From: Termitomyces sp. T153
Taxonomy: Eukaryota; Basidiomycota; Agaricomycetes; Agaricales; Lyophyllaceae
Assembly: GCA_018296165.2 (NCBI GenBank)
Contig: JACKQL020000003.1
Coordinates: 310,001 to 374,000, forward strand
Length of the DNA: 64,000 bases
Direction of reading: 5' to 3'
Part shown: positions 1 through 12,829 of the stretch, piece by piece
How the letters are laid out: each line of letters opens with the position of its first letter
Numbering within the stretch: the first letter of the stretch is position 1
The notes under the pieces: generated by a model
Databases searched by the model: none
Seen by the model: only the letters and a program-made list of their open reading frames with translations
What the model was told of the DNA's origin: nothing
Made by a program: the position numbers and the translations under genes

Positions 1-470
1 CCCAGTTCTGTCCGCGACCCACGGTAAGTTGGGAATGCGACATTTCGACCACGATATTCATGACTTCTACCAGCAGGTTGGACCATCGAGGATTGAGTAT
101 AATGTTAGATCCCTCGAGAGGCGACAGTCGAAGGTCGACGCTGACACGATCAAGGCGTAATAGAAGCGTTCTTAAAGCCTCCAAATCCTTGAAGAGTCGA
201 GCTGTATCATGAAGAGTAAGCCTTAGTTCCGGTGTGAACGCTAAGTTTTGTTGAAAGATCCTGGACTGTGTGTCCATCGAGAGATAGAGACCCTGCATCT
301 ACTAGAGTATTTGCAGATAGGATAAATGCTCTCTAGCAGCGACTCCTTTTATGATTTGACGAAGTCTCCAGTGTGTTTGTGCGAGACAGTGTAAGTCAAG
401 GTCATCCGAGCCTCTCGAAAACCTCCAAGACGATTTCATTGGGTAGGTCATTCAAGCCTTCCAGTGTCAT
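1..470 (-). pseudogene. F-box protein gene, broken and cut by the window edge
   Basis: Reading leftward from an ATG at 470, the product opens with a good F-box: residues LNDLPNEIVLEVFERL, then in the next reading frame DDLDLHCLAQTHWRLRQII. The family recruits substrates to SCF ubiquitin ligases through Skp1; that role is known for the family and is not shown here. After the F-box come two adjacent in-frame stops (299-304), and beyond them an open frame continues to base 1 with leucine-rich segments such as ALRTLLLRLDRVSVDLRL, as expected for the region behind an F-box. The one-base frame change near 404-408 and the double stop suggest a decayed copy. An unusual intron or a sequencing error cannot be excluded. 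The rest of the gene lies outside the window. Confidence 0.6.
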
Positions 471-962
471 ATACGCAAGACACGTTAATTCTGGAAGCTA
501 GTATGTTTGTGGTGGAAGTTTTACAAGGAGTACAGACTGAACTGCTGGCAACTGGTGACCTCTGGGTTGTAATTGCGGGCGGCCAGCGCTTCCCCATGCG
601 TCAAACTCACATGACTGTTCTTGGCGAGCTCTCGAGCGCTTAAATTATAAGTACAAATTCTCTGGTTTCACTAGGGGTTCGATGATTGTCCCGCATTCGT
701 TCACAAGGTCTAGACAACCACTGGCTACATCTCGAGCAGGTCTCAGAATGAGGCTTGGGCTATTCTGGCTGGGTAATACGTTCTTACAACATACTCAAGA
801 AACAAATGACGCCTCAGAGATACCAATATTTATATTGAAACGTGACAACTTTCGATACAGGGAAGGGATTTACCCATCTATTCGACCAAAATTCGTCATT
901 GACTCTTCGATTGAATCAAGGGTACTGACGTACCCGCAAAGAGGAAGGCAGTCTGTAAAATT
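471..962. other. Intergenic stretch between F-box copy and PBDC1 gene
   Basis: No gene seen. An open frame on the plus strand from 682 runs into the antisense of the PBDC1 tail and has no protein-like features (Phe/Ser-rich mirror of the Lys/Glu-rich tail). Confidence 0.5.
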
Positions 963-1951
963 TTACTTTCCCCCATTCTTCTTTTTCAGTGCAGCCTTTT
1001 CCTCCTTTTCTTTCTTTGCTGCCTCCTTTGCTGCCTCCTCCTTTGCGAGCTCATGCGCCTTGTCATTTAATCCGAGCTTGTTCCTAGAAATCTGCAAGGG
1101 CACGTAAGGGAAAAGAGAAAGGTGTCGTAGTGACGAAAAATTGATGGCGCACCTCAATTGCATAGAACTAGAAAAGATTATGTATGAGTACGATGAGTAC
1201 ATAGTGCGACAGTTCTATTACCTGCATTCGTGTAACTGACGCAGAATCGGTATTCAGGTCCAAAAAAGGGCAAACAATGGTAACATACCGAAGATGGTGC
1301 TTTTCTCCCCATATTCCTCCTCTGCGTCAGTGCGAATCAAACATCCAAAGTTATAATCCTTGACTTTCTTCTCGTATCTGACGCAAATGGGATTAGACGA
1401 GGGGATATGGAACGGAAGTGTGAAACACGTACAATGCATGGAATGCCCGCCACCGCTTCTTTGCGTCCTCGCTCTTCAGGAAATTCTCATCTAGCTTGAT
1501 GAGCTTCGCGTTGTCATTCTCGAAAAGCTCCGGGAAAGTTTTCTTGAAATCATTGAAAATGTCGTCGTCATGCCTGTATTGCGAGGGACGTATTTGTTTC
1601 CGAGCTCAACGCCTCCAGCTGACCACGTACTGCGTCAACTTGAGCTCTCGAGGCGACACCTTCTCCAGGAGGTTCCAGTATGTCTGCGGAGTGATAAATC
1701 GTCGGCGACGACGTTGTATAGGGGCATCAATAACATACCTGAGCCTGCTCAACCGCCTTTACAGCAAACCTGATAGGTGGATGTAAACGAACTTGCTGAA
1801 GAACATGTCACACGACATGACTGGATCTCGACTCACTGCTTCTCAATCTGGACGAACGTCACCATCAGCATTAGCATACTTACATTGATCAGTCGTTATC
1901 GTTCACCTCCATGAGATTTTGAGCCTTCTGAGGATCAAATTTTCCAGCCAT
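963..1951 (-). CDS. PBDC1: PBDC1-family protein (yeast Ypl225w/Chp1 type), spliced
   Basis: Splicing from the ATG at 1951 gives about 174 residues. It starts MAGKFDPQKAQNLMEIEKQF and holds the family landmarks TYWNLL, DDDIFNDFKKTFPE, KKRWRAFHALYEKKVKDYNF, IRTDAEEEYGEKSTIF and FYAIEISRNKLGLND. The tail is rich in Lys, Ala and Glu and ends KKKNGGK. In yeast the family member (Ypl225w/Chp1) helps nascent elongation factor eEF1A fold; that function is knowledge of the family. All introns have GT-AG ends. Two successive exons are tiny: 1222-1235 (14 nt) and 1153-1167 (15 nt). The gene reads away from the F-box copy's upstream side, with about 490 bases between them. The continuous match to the family makes the call firm; exact exon edges are my own reading. 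Confidence 0.9.
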
Positions 1952-2479
1952 GATGAGAGGATGAGACTCAGAGAAGAGTGGGGGGTAAAAAAGAAGACGT
2001 GGCAGAAACTCCGTTACGGGTAGTTGTGAAGTGCCCAGGGAGAGGGCAAGATGCGACCATGTGATGTGCATCATATCTTATCTGATACTGACCAGATGGA
2101 GTTGTCCATGAGTATTTGAGCTAAAGAGATCAATCAGTACCACTAGTGGTAGTAGGTAGAGAGTCTAGCAACAATTCATCGTGTAGATGCGAATATAGCT
2201 ACAATGAAAGTTTTTGAGACTAAATCTCTTCTCACAACTCACAGATATTATGTACTCCAAAAGTCGCTCGAGTGGCTGTGACACCGATTCATTCAACCAC
2301 TGTTGACTGTCACGGTCCCTTCCGATTGAGGTCACATGATGTTCTCGAATGTTCTAGATCATTCACATCATCCGCAAAGCCGCTCATACTGTGGACCTCC
2401 TTGAAATCAATCGGGTTTTACCATGGTGAGAAAAAGGTATGGTCTTTTTTGTTAGTCTTTTCTTGAGCTCAGGACAGCT
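1952..2479. other. Upstream region of the PBDC1 gene
   Basis: No gene supported. It should hold the promoter of the leftward PBDC1 gene. A 12-base palindrome built on CCACTAGTGG lies at 2139-2150; it may be a protein-binding site or chance. CpG is still present here and drops sharply to the right of about 2480. Confidence 0.4.
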
Positions 2480-5040
2480 CTCCACAGTAACCTTTTGATC
2501 AAAGCCATGGGATGACACAATAAGAATATGCTGATGGCCCACAGTGGAGTCAGGGCCAAGACATGGGCATGAGCAATGTTGTGCATGTCAGACTCCATGA
2601 AACTGCCTTCAAAAAAAGCTGTGGACAAAGCATCATAATTTCCAGCAGCAACAGTGAATGTCTCTGCCAGAGAACCATAGAGATATGGCAGATTTATGTA
2701 CTATTAGAGAGATAAATCAATATTTTTTTACAAAGGAAAAAATATCGCTATCCACTTACTAAGGTCCAGGTGAGGACAAACTTCACTAAATGCCTAAAGT
2801 AACTCTTTCTGAGCCAAGGTTTTTTCTACATAATAGGTATCCATTCTAGTTATTTTCAGTGCTTCCTCAGTGATAGGATATCAGTCTAACATTGGGATAA
2901 GACCCTGATTTAAGATTTGTATTGAAGAAATAATAGAAATACCAAAGGAGGGATCATATAAATAATATGACATATTGGGTTGGGTAGAAAGGCCTTGACC
3001 TGTTAATATTTTTTTAGAGGATGATGGTACCTATCTTCAGATGAAAGTTGTTTTCCAAAAGCTTGCTATCCAAAGTTCATGTTTAGAGTTGTTTTTCCTT
3101 CCAAGGGTGAAACCTTGAGTTAATAATAATGACAGTATGTTCCTCTATTCAAGTATGCTTACATCAATGCCACTAATCTCAATTACCTGGAAATTAATGA
3201 ATTGAATCTGGTTGTTGATACAGACATAACATATGACCAAGCTACATATCTACCAATCATCATCCACATGTTCTACTACTTCATTTGTACCACAAGACTT
3301 GGTTCCCAAACCAGTGCAAGTGGATACAAGTAACAGATTTGAATATAATGGAGCAAGGACACATTTATCATTTGGTAGTTCTCCTAGATGGAAAGGAGTG
3401 AAGCAATTCAGTGTAAATGTGACTCCTGTGAAACTCAATGGGTAAACCCTTTTGTGGGCTATTTCTATGGAAAGCCTTACTGACCTGATCAATCAAGTAT
3501 CATCCACATTGTATAGGCTTAGAGCATGAACAACTGAGTATATAAAGCTTGCAAAGCTAACAAGTATGATGGAAAATGGTTTTGAGAATAAGGTGTTGAG
3601 ATTTCAGTTTGGAAATAGCCAGTGATCCAATTAACCTATTCGGGAATATTACTCATCAGATAGGGCCAGTAGTCCTTAAAAAATTTGACACAATATGTTT
3701 TATTTTTTGCACCCCTCTTAGAAATACCTTTGTCATCAACTGTTTTTGCTAGAGTGTCTACCATGACAACCAAGCTTGTCATGACATTTCTCTTGATTTC
3801 AGCTTTCTCTGTCTGGACAACAACATTCAATATCCTGTAAATTACACTCCATCAGATGATATCAACAATAATCTGACACAGAAACTAACAACTATGAGCG
3901 TCAACCTGCTAATGACACAACTGAATGTACAATAGCATCAACACCCTTTAGGGCATAAGGAAACTGGTCCAAGCTGATGTCTGAGATTGCATTTATTGAG
4001 AATCTGTTGCCAAAGTTTTTGTGGTCTTTGACATGAAAAAAATTCAGATATATGGAGTCCACAAGTTGCACTAAAACTCGATTGAGCAAAACTTGTGGAA
4101 AAAACAGAATGGCTACTGATGCTTAATGGTAACCCTTGTTCAATAACTGTAGTACTATGTGTAATTCCAGAAGCACCAGTTACCTTGTTGTCTAATCAGA
4201 TCGTCATCTATGTGATTATGCAAATCACCCACAAAAATGTTTTAGGCATGGATTTAAATGTTTGTTAGTTGAAGGTCACTTGTCTAGCAATGTGTTCATC
4301 AAGTGGGTGGTTGTATGACACAAAAGTTGAAAATTTGTCATTCTCAAATCTGGAGATTACAAAGATACAAGCAAAGCTCTTCAAATTCTAGCCGGCTTGA
4401 AGTGAGATGATCAAATATTTTGTGGTGGTCATCTAGATTACTTTAGGAGGCATTAACCAAGCATGGGAAGATGAAGAATTTGTATGAACTGGTTGTCTGC
4501 TTCAAGAAATTTTACTGTCTACTTCAAACCAGTGATTGGCAATGAACTCTGCCTCCTACCCAGGCATGCCTTGAAGTTAATCTCTTGTTAAATGTTCCAA
4601 CATTGATCTCTTGACACCTTGAAAAATGAGCCTCTCTAGGATATTTGGTACACTGGTGCATTAATGTCTCTATCTCCTGTATATAGGTAACTCTGCATGC
4701 AGCTGACCAATCCATTGGTATGTATAGAGTATGTGTGATTGTGATTGTTGGATTATCCCATCTTCATCCCATGAGCTGAGAGAAAGAGAAAGATCAGGAA
4801 AATCCTGTGCTCTGTGAGCACAAGCATTCTGTTTCATGGACAGCCTCAAGATGCTCAATGTCTATAACTGATTCATCATGTTTTAGCAAGAGTTGGAAAC
4901 ATACATCATGAAGGCTTATAATATAAACTATGCAATCACATAGTACAATCTATATATTGGTAGTCAAATCAACAAATGGGTACTGTTAGTGACCCAAATA
5001 TGAAACATGACCTAGATATGAAACAGTGCAAGTAAAGGCC
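2480..5040. mobile_element. Decayed CpG-poor element of unknown class
   Basis: About 2.5 kb with almost no CpG, unlike the genes on either side, and stops in all frames. Several minus-strand stretches still look like protein: 3901-4089, 3636-3830, 3250-3492 (contains SFTGVTFTLNCFTPFHLGEL), and around 2480-2690 (contains ESDMHNIAHAHVLALTPLWA). I do not recognise the family. The block ends against the repeat at 5041-5345, which has a partner at 49.7 kb next to another CpG-poor block. The base composition is that of the other transposons in the window, so I infer a mutated transposon or captured gene. Confidence 0.5.
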
Positions 5041-5345
5041 TCCTATTTATTGAACAACCAGAAGGACGAATTGGCGTGACAAATATTTGAACTCAGCTCG
5101 GCATCCTCAAACCGTGACGCGGAAGTTCTAAAGTTTGGCAGGGTCACGTTTCATTAACGACCCCTTCCATTGGGGATGTCTCTGGCATCCTTTCCCGAAC
5201 GAGAAAAAAATACAAAACTTGGTATACTCGTACTTTGTATGCTAGAGATGTCAGTTTTTTTATTTTCTATGTGATCTGCAAAATATTGATGGAAACCGAA
5301 GTCATCCAAAATCTCGTTTCACATCTGTCACAGACAAGAACAAAA
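5041..5345. repeat. ~300 bp dispersed repeat, copy 1
   Basis: Shares long blocks with 49690-50000 in the same orientation: AGAAGGACGAATTGG, AACCGTGACGCGGA, CTAAAGTTTGGCAGGGTCAC, ACAAAACTTGGTATAC, CTAGAGATGT, TATTGATGGAA and CCGAAGTCATCC, in the same order. Each copy lies to the right of a CpG-poor block. It is probably the end of a transposon or a small non-autonomous element. It ends about 160 bases before the start codon of the Myb-domain gene, so it may lie in that gene's promoter. Confidence 0.75.
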
Positions 5346-5502
5346 GTCCGGGCCTAATCGCCACAGGGATTCCGAATACCGACTGCTTATGCCTATTTGG
5401 TTTTTGCGACGAAGTTTGAAGAATCCGTCAAAACTTCGTCAAAACACCTTGTCTAACGCAAGGTGACTCGTATTCCCTCCGTTCCATGATTTTCAGATTT
5501 GA

Positions 5503-6781
5503 ATGGAAGACAAACGCGCCCAAACGTGAGAGCAATCCTTTCTTCTCCACATTTCCCCTCTGATAACGAATGGACAACGTAGACTTCAGGCGCTTCAGAC
5601 ATTCATCAACTCGCAGAAAGCCTTACTTGCCCGTACACACTCCGACATAGCACGTCTTCAAAATTTAAAGAATGATGTTTTCGCACAGCCAGAAGAATTT
5701 CTAGCGAATTTTGAGCAAATAGTCAGTGCAGCATCTAGTGGAGATGGACCAGAGTGGCTCACGATATAGATTCTCAGCTCAAAGAAGACTCCTTCCAACT
5801 GGGTGATGCTCAGCTAAATCTGCCTCGTGACATTGATTGGGCAGAATACGACAGCCATGGTATGCCTGTGCTTTTTTCTGACATGGACTAGACTAATGCA
5901 TATCGTCAGACCCCAGGGCATTGCAGAACCTGAACATTGACTTGCAACAAAAACGTGACCAGAGGAATAGGCCTTCGGCTTATCAACGCTCTGAACTGTC
6001 TGCCCTCCAGAAGCTTGTTAAAGAAGCCCGATGCACAATCGTCGACCCTATCCTAGCTATTTACGAAGGGGTATCGGAACCGGAGGATGAGTCAGATGAT
6101 AAACCGGACCCCCAGGAAATCAGGCGGCAAACTGAGAGGGAGAAGCTGCGCGAACTCAAAAAGCGCAAGATCCACACGTTCGGAGGTCTAACACTACCCT
6201 CTCGGGGATTATGCGGCGTTTATATCCGTCACGATGTTGAAGACGAAAGTCCAGAGGTGGATATCACCTTTGATGATTGCCCTGGTCCCTCTGTGTTGAT
6301 GGATCAGCCTTCGTCGGCGACGTTGGTCTCAAATCACCCTCTACTCGAAAAAATATCCACTCCAATGATACTTGTACGTGATCGGAAGCCGTCAGCGAAA
6401 GCCCAGAGTTCGAAGAAGGTTTCTATTGTGCCCACCAAACGGAAGGCGAAGTTGCATCCGCCTTCCGATCTTGTTTCTTCCCCAGATCCAGCCAACGAAC
6501 AAATTCAGAAACCGGCACGAGGTAAGGAGAAACCGAAACCCGAGACTTACAAGCAACAGTGGTCGGTGTCCGAACAGCACCTCTTGGAACAGCTGCTTGA
6601 ACAGATTCCGGATGGCGAGAAAAATAGGTTCGTGAGTCCGACTGCCATCTAAGATACTCTATTGATTTCCTGTCTCAGGTGGCAGAAGATATCGCGCGCG
6701 ATGAATGGAAGACGGACCCCCAGGCAGGTGGCTAGTCGTGTGCAGAAGTATTTCGCGAAGCTAAAGCGGTTCGGGGTTTGA
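5503..6781 (+). CDS. Myb/SANT-domain protein (ZZZ3-like), spliced
   Basis: Proposed exons start at the ATG at 5503 (MEDKRAQT) and join across introns at about 5526-5589, 5720-5776, 5861-5910 and 6627-6678. The N-terminal part is a helical segment (LQALQTFINSQKALLARTHS) followed by a charged middle with many Glu and Lys. A basic low-complexity linker follows, and the last 60 residues are a Myb/SANT repeat: QQWSVSEQHLLEQLLEQIPD, then NRWQKISRAMNGRRTPRQVA, then SRVQKYFAKLKRFGV. That layout matches the Myb domain of ZZZ3-type chromatin proteins, where RQVASRVQKYF is characteristic. There is no ZZ zinc finger in this protein. A nuclear DNA- or histone-linked role is inferred. The C-terminal exon after 6678 is short but essential to the domain. 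Confidence 0.8.
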
Positions 6782-7001
6782 GAACAAGGGCTTCAGTCAT
6801 TCTTTGTCCATGGACAACGAATCATAGATAGATAGACCTTTGTCTTAAGAAATATATATTCAAGTCGTGTTAAGCGCTTTTGTTGTATCAATTTATTTAT
6901 AATTTGTTCGTCTGACGTTCTGACTTGGTCACAAGATAGTGAAAGTGTGACAGATCGCGAACGTGACATAATTCATCTTCACCATACTAATCGCCAACGC
7001 G

Positions 7002-10000
7002 ATGAATGACCAAGAAGTCATCGAAATTTCCTCAGGAGAATCGGATGCTGAGCCCAGTATTGACAGGCGCGCAGCTCTACAGCCAGTCATCAGCAGAGTT
7101 GTGGATGCGTTGGGCGGGTATGAAAGGGGCACATACAGGATGGGCGACGAAGTCAACGGATGTCTGAAGGACTTAAAGAAGCTATGGAGGAAGGACGATA
7201 CGGACGACGAACGCACTGTGGCTCGTATTTTCTGGGAGACCCGTGTTTTGCCCAATGATCTCGTTCCCATTCTCCTCGAAACGGCAGGCAAAGGTTTAGT
7301 GGAAGACAAACGCGCAATCGCCTGTGCGGATCTGATGACTGCTATGACATGGCCAATCGATATGGCTGAAGAGCTCAAAGAGCTTGATGATGAGCTAGAC
7401 AAGGGTACGGATTACACACACCTCCTGGAGAGCCACTTATACTACAAGGTCGCCCTTCTGAAACCCGGTGTTATGCAAGCATTGTTTGGGATAGTCCTTC
7501 CACCCCTCTCCAAGACTCCGAAGGAACGTCAGGAAAGGGATGGACAAATTGTCAATGTCGTATTACACCTTGTCCGAAATCTTGCATTCATCAAGGATCT
7601 ACCATACAATACCCATCTCAGTGCGGACCAAGCAGAATTTTCTTCTCTTCAGGCCAAGCTCATACGAACACTGTCGGAAACTCATGTGCTGCAGCTTTTG
7701 CTCACTGTCGCTGTTAACACCGACAACGATCCACTCTTCAATAGTTGGAACACACTCGTTCTCGAGATATTCTATCTCCTCTTCCGCGGCGTTAAACCCA
7801 GGAACTTGTCGAATGATCAAGCCAAGGTTGGTTCAGGTCAAGATCGATTGCTCTTTCCGTATTCAGCCTGACGATCACAACAGCAACCTACCGAGACTCT
7901 ACAACGCCTTCTGGCCGCCGAGGACCGTACGCGAAGAGAGCTTGCCAGGAAAGCGAACTCACGCCATTCGCGTTTTGGGACCACAGTCGCGGTCAAATTA
8001 AACCCTAACAGGAAAGTCAAACCCGCTGGGGAAAATGACAATGGGAACGACGCTGATTCTGAAGCGGATCCTGGTTCCTCACGGTCGTTCATTCTCCACC
8101 GTCAGCAAGCTATTTCTAGCGAATCCGGGAGTATCATGGACATAACGAAGCGACAAATGAGTAAGAAAAGTAATAAAGTGGATGAAATGGCGCGTGAGGA
8201 TCATCTTTCCGTGGAGGCCAGGGTTGTACTGCAGAACTTGGCTATCGAGTTCACCGAAGCCTGCTTTAACCGTAAGTTTACTTTTCCTCGCGTCTTCCAT
8301 CCTCCTCATTTGCACTTGGGTTCATTAGCTTTCCTGTCGGCGCTCCTCAAGGACATTCGGTCCGAACGGGCGAAGATAACAGAAAAGGACAATCTCCGTC
8401 TCCTGTTCGTCACTAAATGGTTCTTGGAATTCTTCTTGTCAATGCGCGCGAAAGAGAAGGCCCAAGGTAATCAAGGTCGCTGGGACTTTGGTTTGATTGC
8501 AGAGGTTACCGAAAGGACGTGGATAGTCTGGGTCCTGAAGCGTATGAGGGAAGCCGTCGAGGAAAAGGTAGATACAAGATCACGATGTTCGCCGAAATCT
8601 CATGCATGTTTCCTGCCCATCTCAGCCCAAACTTTGGACGGAACTGCAAACAGGAACTGAGTGTCTCACTCAGCTACTGCTTCTCATAGACGCGATGTCG
8701 TCCGCCGACATTACTGACCCTGATTTGAAAGAAGCCGCGGACGTTCTCCAGCAGCAGCTAATCTACAATGGGGAGGTATTGGATATTGCCTTCGAAAGTC
8801 TACGATCCTATAAGCCAGGAACACAGTCACTCGTGTACTTGGATTCAAGCGTCTACCTTGCTTATGCGCTGCTGAAGATGCTGGAGAAATGGAGTAAATC
8901 GAAGGGCGGTGATGTGTACGTACGAAAGAGGAAGGCAAAGAAGTGCAAGAGTATCAAAGGTCAGTACTTCACTCGTATTGCCTCACCAGATTCTCGATCT
9001 GCGTCCATATAATAGGTATGGGAGAGGACGATGGAATTCCCGATGTCGAGGAGGAACCAGCAGAAGAAGAGGAAGTCGTTCACGAGACTATGTTTACCTT
9101 CGAAGCCTTTGAAATGGTCAGTGCATGCTCCGCCTTTGATCCAAATACTAACAACCAGAATGGTGTTCAGAAATTCGCTCACGCTGATATTACACATACC
9201 CTACTGACATATCTGGCACGTTACAAGGATTTTTCGTCCCCAGAGAACATGCGCCGTGTGGTGAGCTTGATGCACCGGCAAGCTGTCAGGGTCAAGGCAG
9301 AGGGCCTCTTTTTTAAGGTTTGTCGAGCGAACTCTTTTTGACGGGTGGCGCCAAATGTTGAGCTCAATTGATTGTTTTACCCCTTAATTACGTAGGTGTC
9401 GACATTGAACCTCTTCAAGACGCTCTTGGCCGATCAAAAGTCGTTTCCACGAGACCAACCTTACAAAGACCTCGTGAATTTAATCACATTCATCTTGCGC
9501 CAGTTCTTCAAGGCTCTCGCAGAAGAACCATTCTTGGCTGTCGAGGTCCGTCCACTCGTTTTGATAGTTCAACTTTCCTTTTCGATTCTCATGAAGTACA
9601 AATTGGTAGGCATTCTTTCCGAAAAACCGCGGGCATTGGAAGCAGTACTCCAGCTGGGAACCAGAGAAATCTGGGAAGGAGCGAAAGGTCGCTGAAGACA
9701 CGATATTTCCACGCGATGTCGAGGTCAAGAAGGGCTATTCTTGGAGCGATCAATTAGGAATAACAATCGCCTCCCTTGTCGAGTCCGGGGAGAGAGAGCT
9801 CGTAGACTGGACAAGAGACGTGCGTGTCGAGATAAACCATTTTTGTGTCAGATTTTGACGGTTTATTTTAGATCTTGACTGTGGTCATCACTCAACGTCA
9901 GCGAATCATTGACGAGACAGATACCCAGGATGGAACCATCTCGGACGATAACGACGACCCGGATGCCGAAGCTACAAAAGCACTGAGACTGAAAGGACCC

Positions 10001-10975
10001 TCGGAAGAAGCAATGGCCAAAATCACTGATTATCGTAAGTACCGAGCCTCAAATTCATGATTCCTGACTTGACGGATACTTTAGTTATTCCATATCTCAG
10101 TGATGAGCAAGCCAATGCAGCGACAAAACAACCTCATTTGAAACTTCTATTCCGTTTGTGCAAATTTCAGATTCTGAATGACGGTGAGTTTCTTGCCTTC
10201 CCGTTTGATGATCACCTCAGTACGCGCCTACAAATCAGACGCCGATGAGCTGGAGTGGTACGTCCCGGTGGCTGTTGCTCCAGCAGACCTTCGTAGCACT
10301 CTCACTGTCATCGACCAATTCTTGGCAACTCCGATTGATTTGGAGGGAAAGAAGGCTTCAGAACTCTTCGGCAAGAAGCGTCGTCGTCGTCGTCGTCGTC
10401 GATCACCCTCATCGGAACCAGGCAACGATTCCGTCCTCGATGATGATGAACCGAGAAAAAAGAAGAGAGAAAAGAAGAACAAAGAGAAACAACAATACAA
10501 ATCGGCGCAGTTTATCGAAGACAGTGACGAAGAATACGGCAATATCGAGGCTTTCCTTGAGAAGGAAAAGGCTATGAGAGAAAAGGCGCAGCGAGCTGCA
10601 GAAGCTTTGGGCGTTCAGATAAACAATATGAAGGCACAAGGAACAAGAAAGCGACGCAGGAAAACCGGCAGTGACTCGCGAAATAAGAGACACAAAGGCG
10701 ATGATGCTGCTAATGCCACTGGATATGAGGGCACAGACGGAGGCACGGAGGAAGATGATGATGATAGCGTGGGCGAGGTCGACGATCATAATGACCCGTC
10801 TCTTTCACCCCCTCGGCCTAAACCACGGCCACTGGGCAAACGTCCCTCATATCCTTCGCCAAGCCCCCAACATTTTCCCGATACTACCGAGAATGACGAA
10901 CCTTCACCGACTACGAAGATGATCCGGACAGCATCAAAACGCAAGCGACTGGTCGTTTCGGATGAGGATGACTGA
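7002..10975 (+). CDS. TOF1: Tof1/Swi1 (Timeless family) replication fork protection protein
   Basis: A long multi-exon gene. The first exon (7002 to about 7825) carries the Timeless N-terminal domain, with AALQPVISRVVDALGGYERG, FWETRVLPNDLVPILLETAG, KRAIACADLMTAMTWPID and VLHLVRNLAFIKDLP. Further exons run through 7920-8270, 8330-8570, 8625-8960, 9020-9320, 9395-9690, 9870-10040 and on to the stop at 10973-10975. The C-terminal part has an Arg run coded by repeated CGT (near 10380-10400) and acidic and basic low-complexity stretches with proline-rich segments. In the family, Tof1/Swi1 with Csm3/Swi3 stabilises stalled replication forks and supports the S-phase checkpoint. Introns are short with GT-AG ends. 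The start MNDQEVIEISSGESD is favoured because it is the first ATG and carries a typical acidic, SUMO-interaction-like opening. Confidence 0.93.
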
Positions 10976-12829
10976 CCTATCATATTACCATTCCATTCAA
11001 CGTGCCATTTGACTATTCTATCTGTAGAATTTCTTATCCTATCGGTTCTAAGAATATGAGAGTTTGCCTATTTTCCATCCATGGGGAGACGTGGGCACCT
11101 GAAATATGATCCACAGTGCTGGGTTCAGATATACGGACGGTCTCGAGAGGCTTTGCGTTCGTCACGAAACAACGGGAGCATTTGATCAAGCAGTACACCC
11201 CATGAACAACGAACGCCGCTGTGCCTCCCTCACGGCTGAGAACAGAGTTTCCTCAAATTGACATGATCGCTCCGAAACGCAGGTAAAGCGGCATGTATAT
11301 CATTTTTGACAGCTTGTCATAACTAGAAAGCCAAAAGAAGTAGGAAGCAGAGCCCTTTCGATTTAGAATGCTTTGCATTTGAAGGCAGGATACTGCGTGC
11401 ACGAGATGTTTCATTCTAAGAAGTGCGCTGCGTTAGGTTTTAGGTTTATAGCTCGGACCCTCGGGAACAATGAACTTTAGCCACCGCCGGCTTTTGTATA
11501 TCACACAAGATGCAGAATAATGCTGACAACGGACCTTGGTGCCACGACAGCCTATCCCCAGGCTGGCGGACCGGTAAGCCATTAACTACTCACCTATGCT
11601 CAGCAGAAGGTCCGTTGTCTGCCCCTCGAAGCAAATCGACGACTATCGATGACTCGACAATTTGAATATGAAAATCTTGCGAAGTTACAAAGTCGTGTCA
11701 TGTAGTCATGCAACGAGCACATTCCGAACCGTTCTGACCGAAATGCTCAAGAGTTCGTGTCTTGCTACTGGAAACATGTGGATTAGATAAGTTTAAAAAT
11801 AGCCAATACAATACCAAAAGTGAAGAGCTTATCAGAGACAACGATGCAGACTGCATATTTCGGCTTTGGAATCAGCGGCACCCGGAATTAACAATCATAT
11901 CTGCGCCCCATTTTTTGGCTATTGGATGCATTCCATAGAATTCTGATGAGAGGAATAAACCTTGAAACGATGGGTCAATTCCACACGGAGGTAATACTGG
12001 AAGACGAATCAAAGTTCGGCCAACGAGTAATATGAGCCCGAATAGTCTCTATGTGCTTCATTAGTCCTTCACCACAATTGTCATCGACTCAACCATGGAA
12101 GGCTATTCCTTCTCACAGATGGACATATTTTGTGTTGCTTTGATGAAGCGTTCGGAACTGTGCGATGCATGTTGATCCCTAGGTCCTTGGGACCGTTTTA
12201 AGACATGCTCAGGATGCTATTGATATATACGACCAAAGTAGGGTCAAGACGCCACTAAGCCATTTAGATAGGACATGTCCAAAGTCTCTATGCACAATAT
12301 TCGTTCCAGTGTCGCGGAGTACGGGACCTGAATATTCAGCGCCCCATCAACTTCCTGGCAATTTGCGGGTGGTTCTTTGATCCCCGATCAATGGAAGCAA
12401 TTGTCAAGCACTGCCTCCATAAAATCTCAGCGACGCAACGGCCGTGGTGCCGATACGGCAAGAAGGCCAAGCTAGGAGGATGGGAAGCACCGAACCATGG
12501 CAGAACGAGCCGGACTTGCAGTCTTTTGCTATTCCGAGTCCAGAATACAATCAACAGGGCAACATACCGATCGAAGAGGCCTCCCCTTGTTTTTGGAAAC
12601 TACAATCGGGCCAATAAATCAAGTCAGGGTCATCCGGTTCAAAGCTCTACACTGATCGAGGAAAGTAGTAATCGGGGCACAACACAACAAATACATATTT
12701 CGGGAAGTAAAGTTCAAACTTAAACGCTCGGGAGCCCCGCTAGTCAATGATATAAGTTCAGGCGAGTCATTTCCATCTGCCCAGAACCTGTCTTAGTCTT
12801 TCCTCCCCCAACTGTTACGTTACTCCGGA
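10976..12829. other. 1.85 kb gap with no supported gene
   Basis: No convincing gene on either strand. The longest frame (12391-12723, plus) has no recognisable motif and no spliced extension. CpG content is normal, so this is not one of the decayed transposon blocks. It should include the Tof1 3' end and the promoter of the bZIP gene. Confidence 0.4.

Noticed and set aside
12391..12723. 110-codon frame upstream of the bZIP gene
   Set aside because: No motifs, no splice partner, and no sign of conserved protein features; most likely chance in normal-CpG intergenic DNA.
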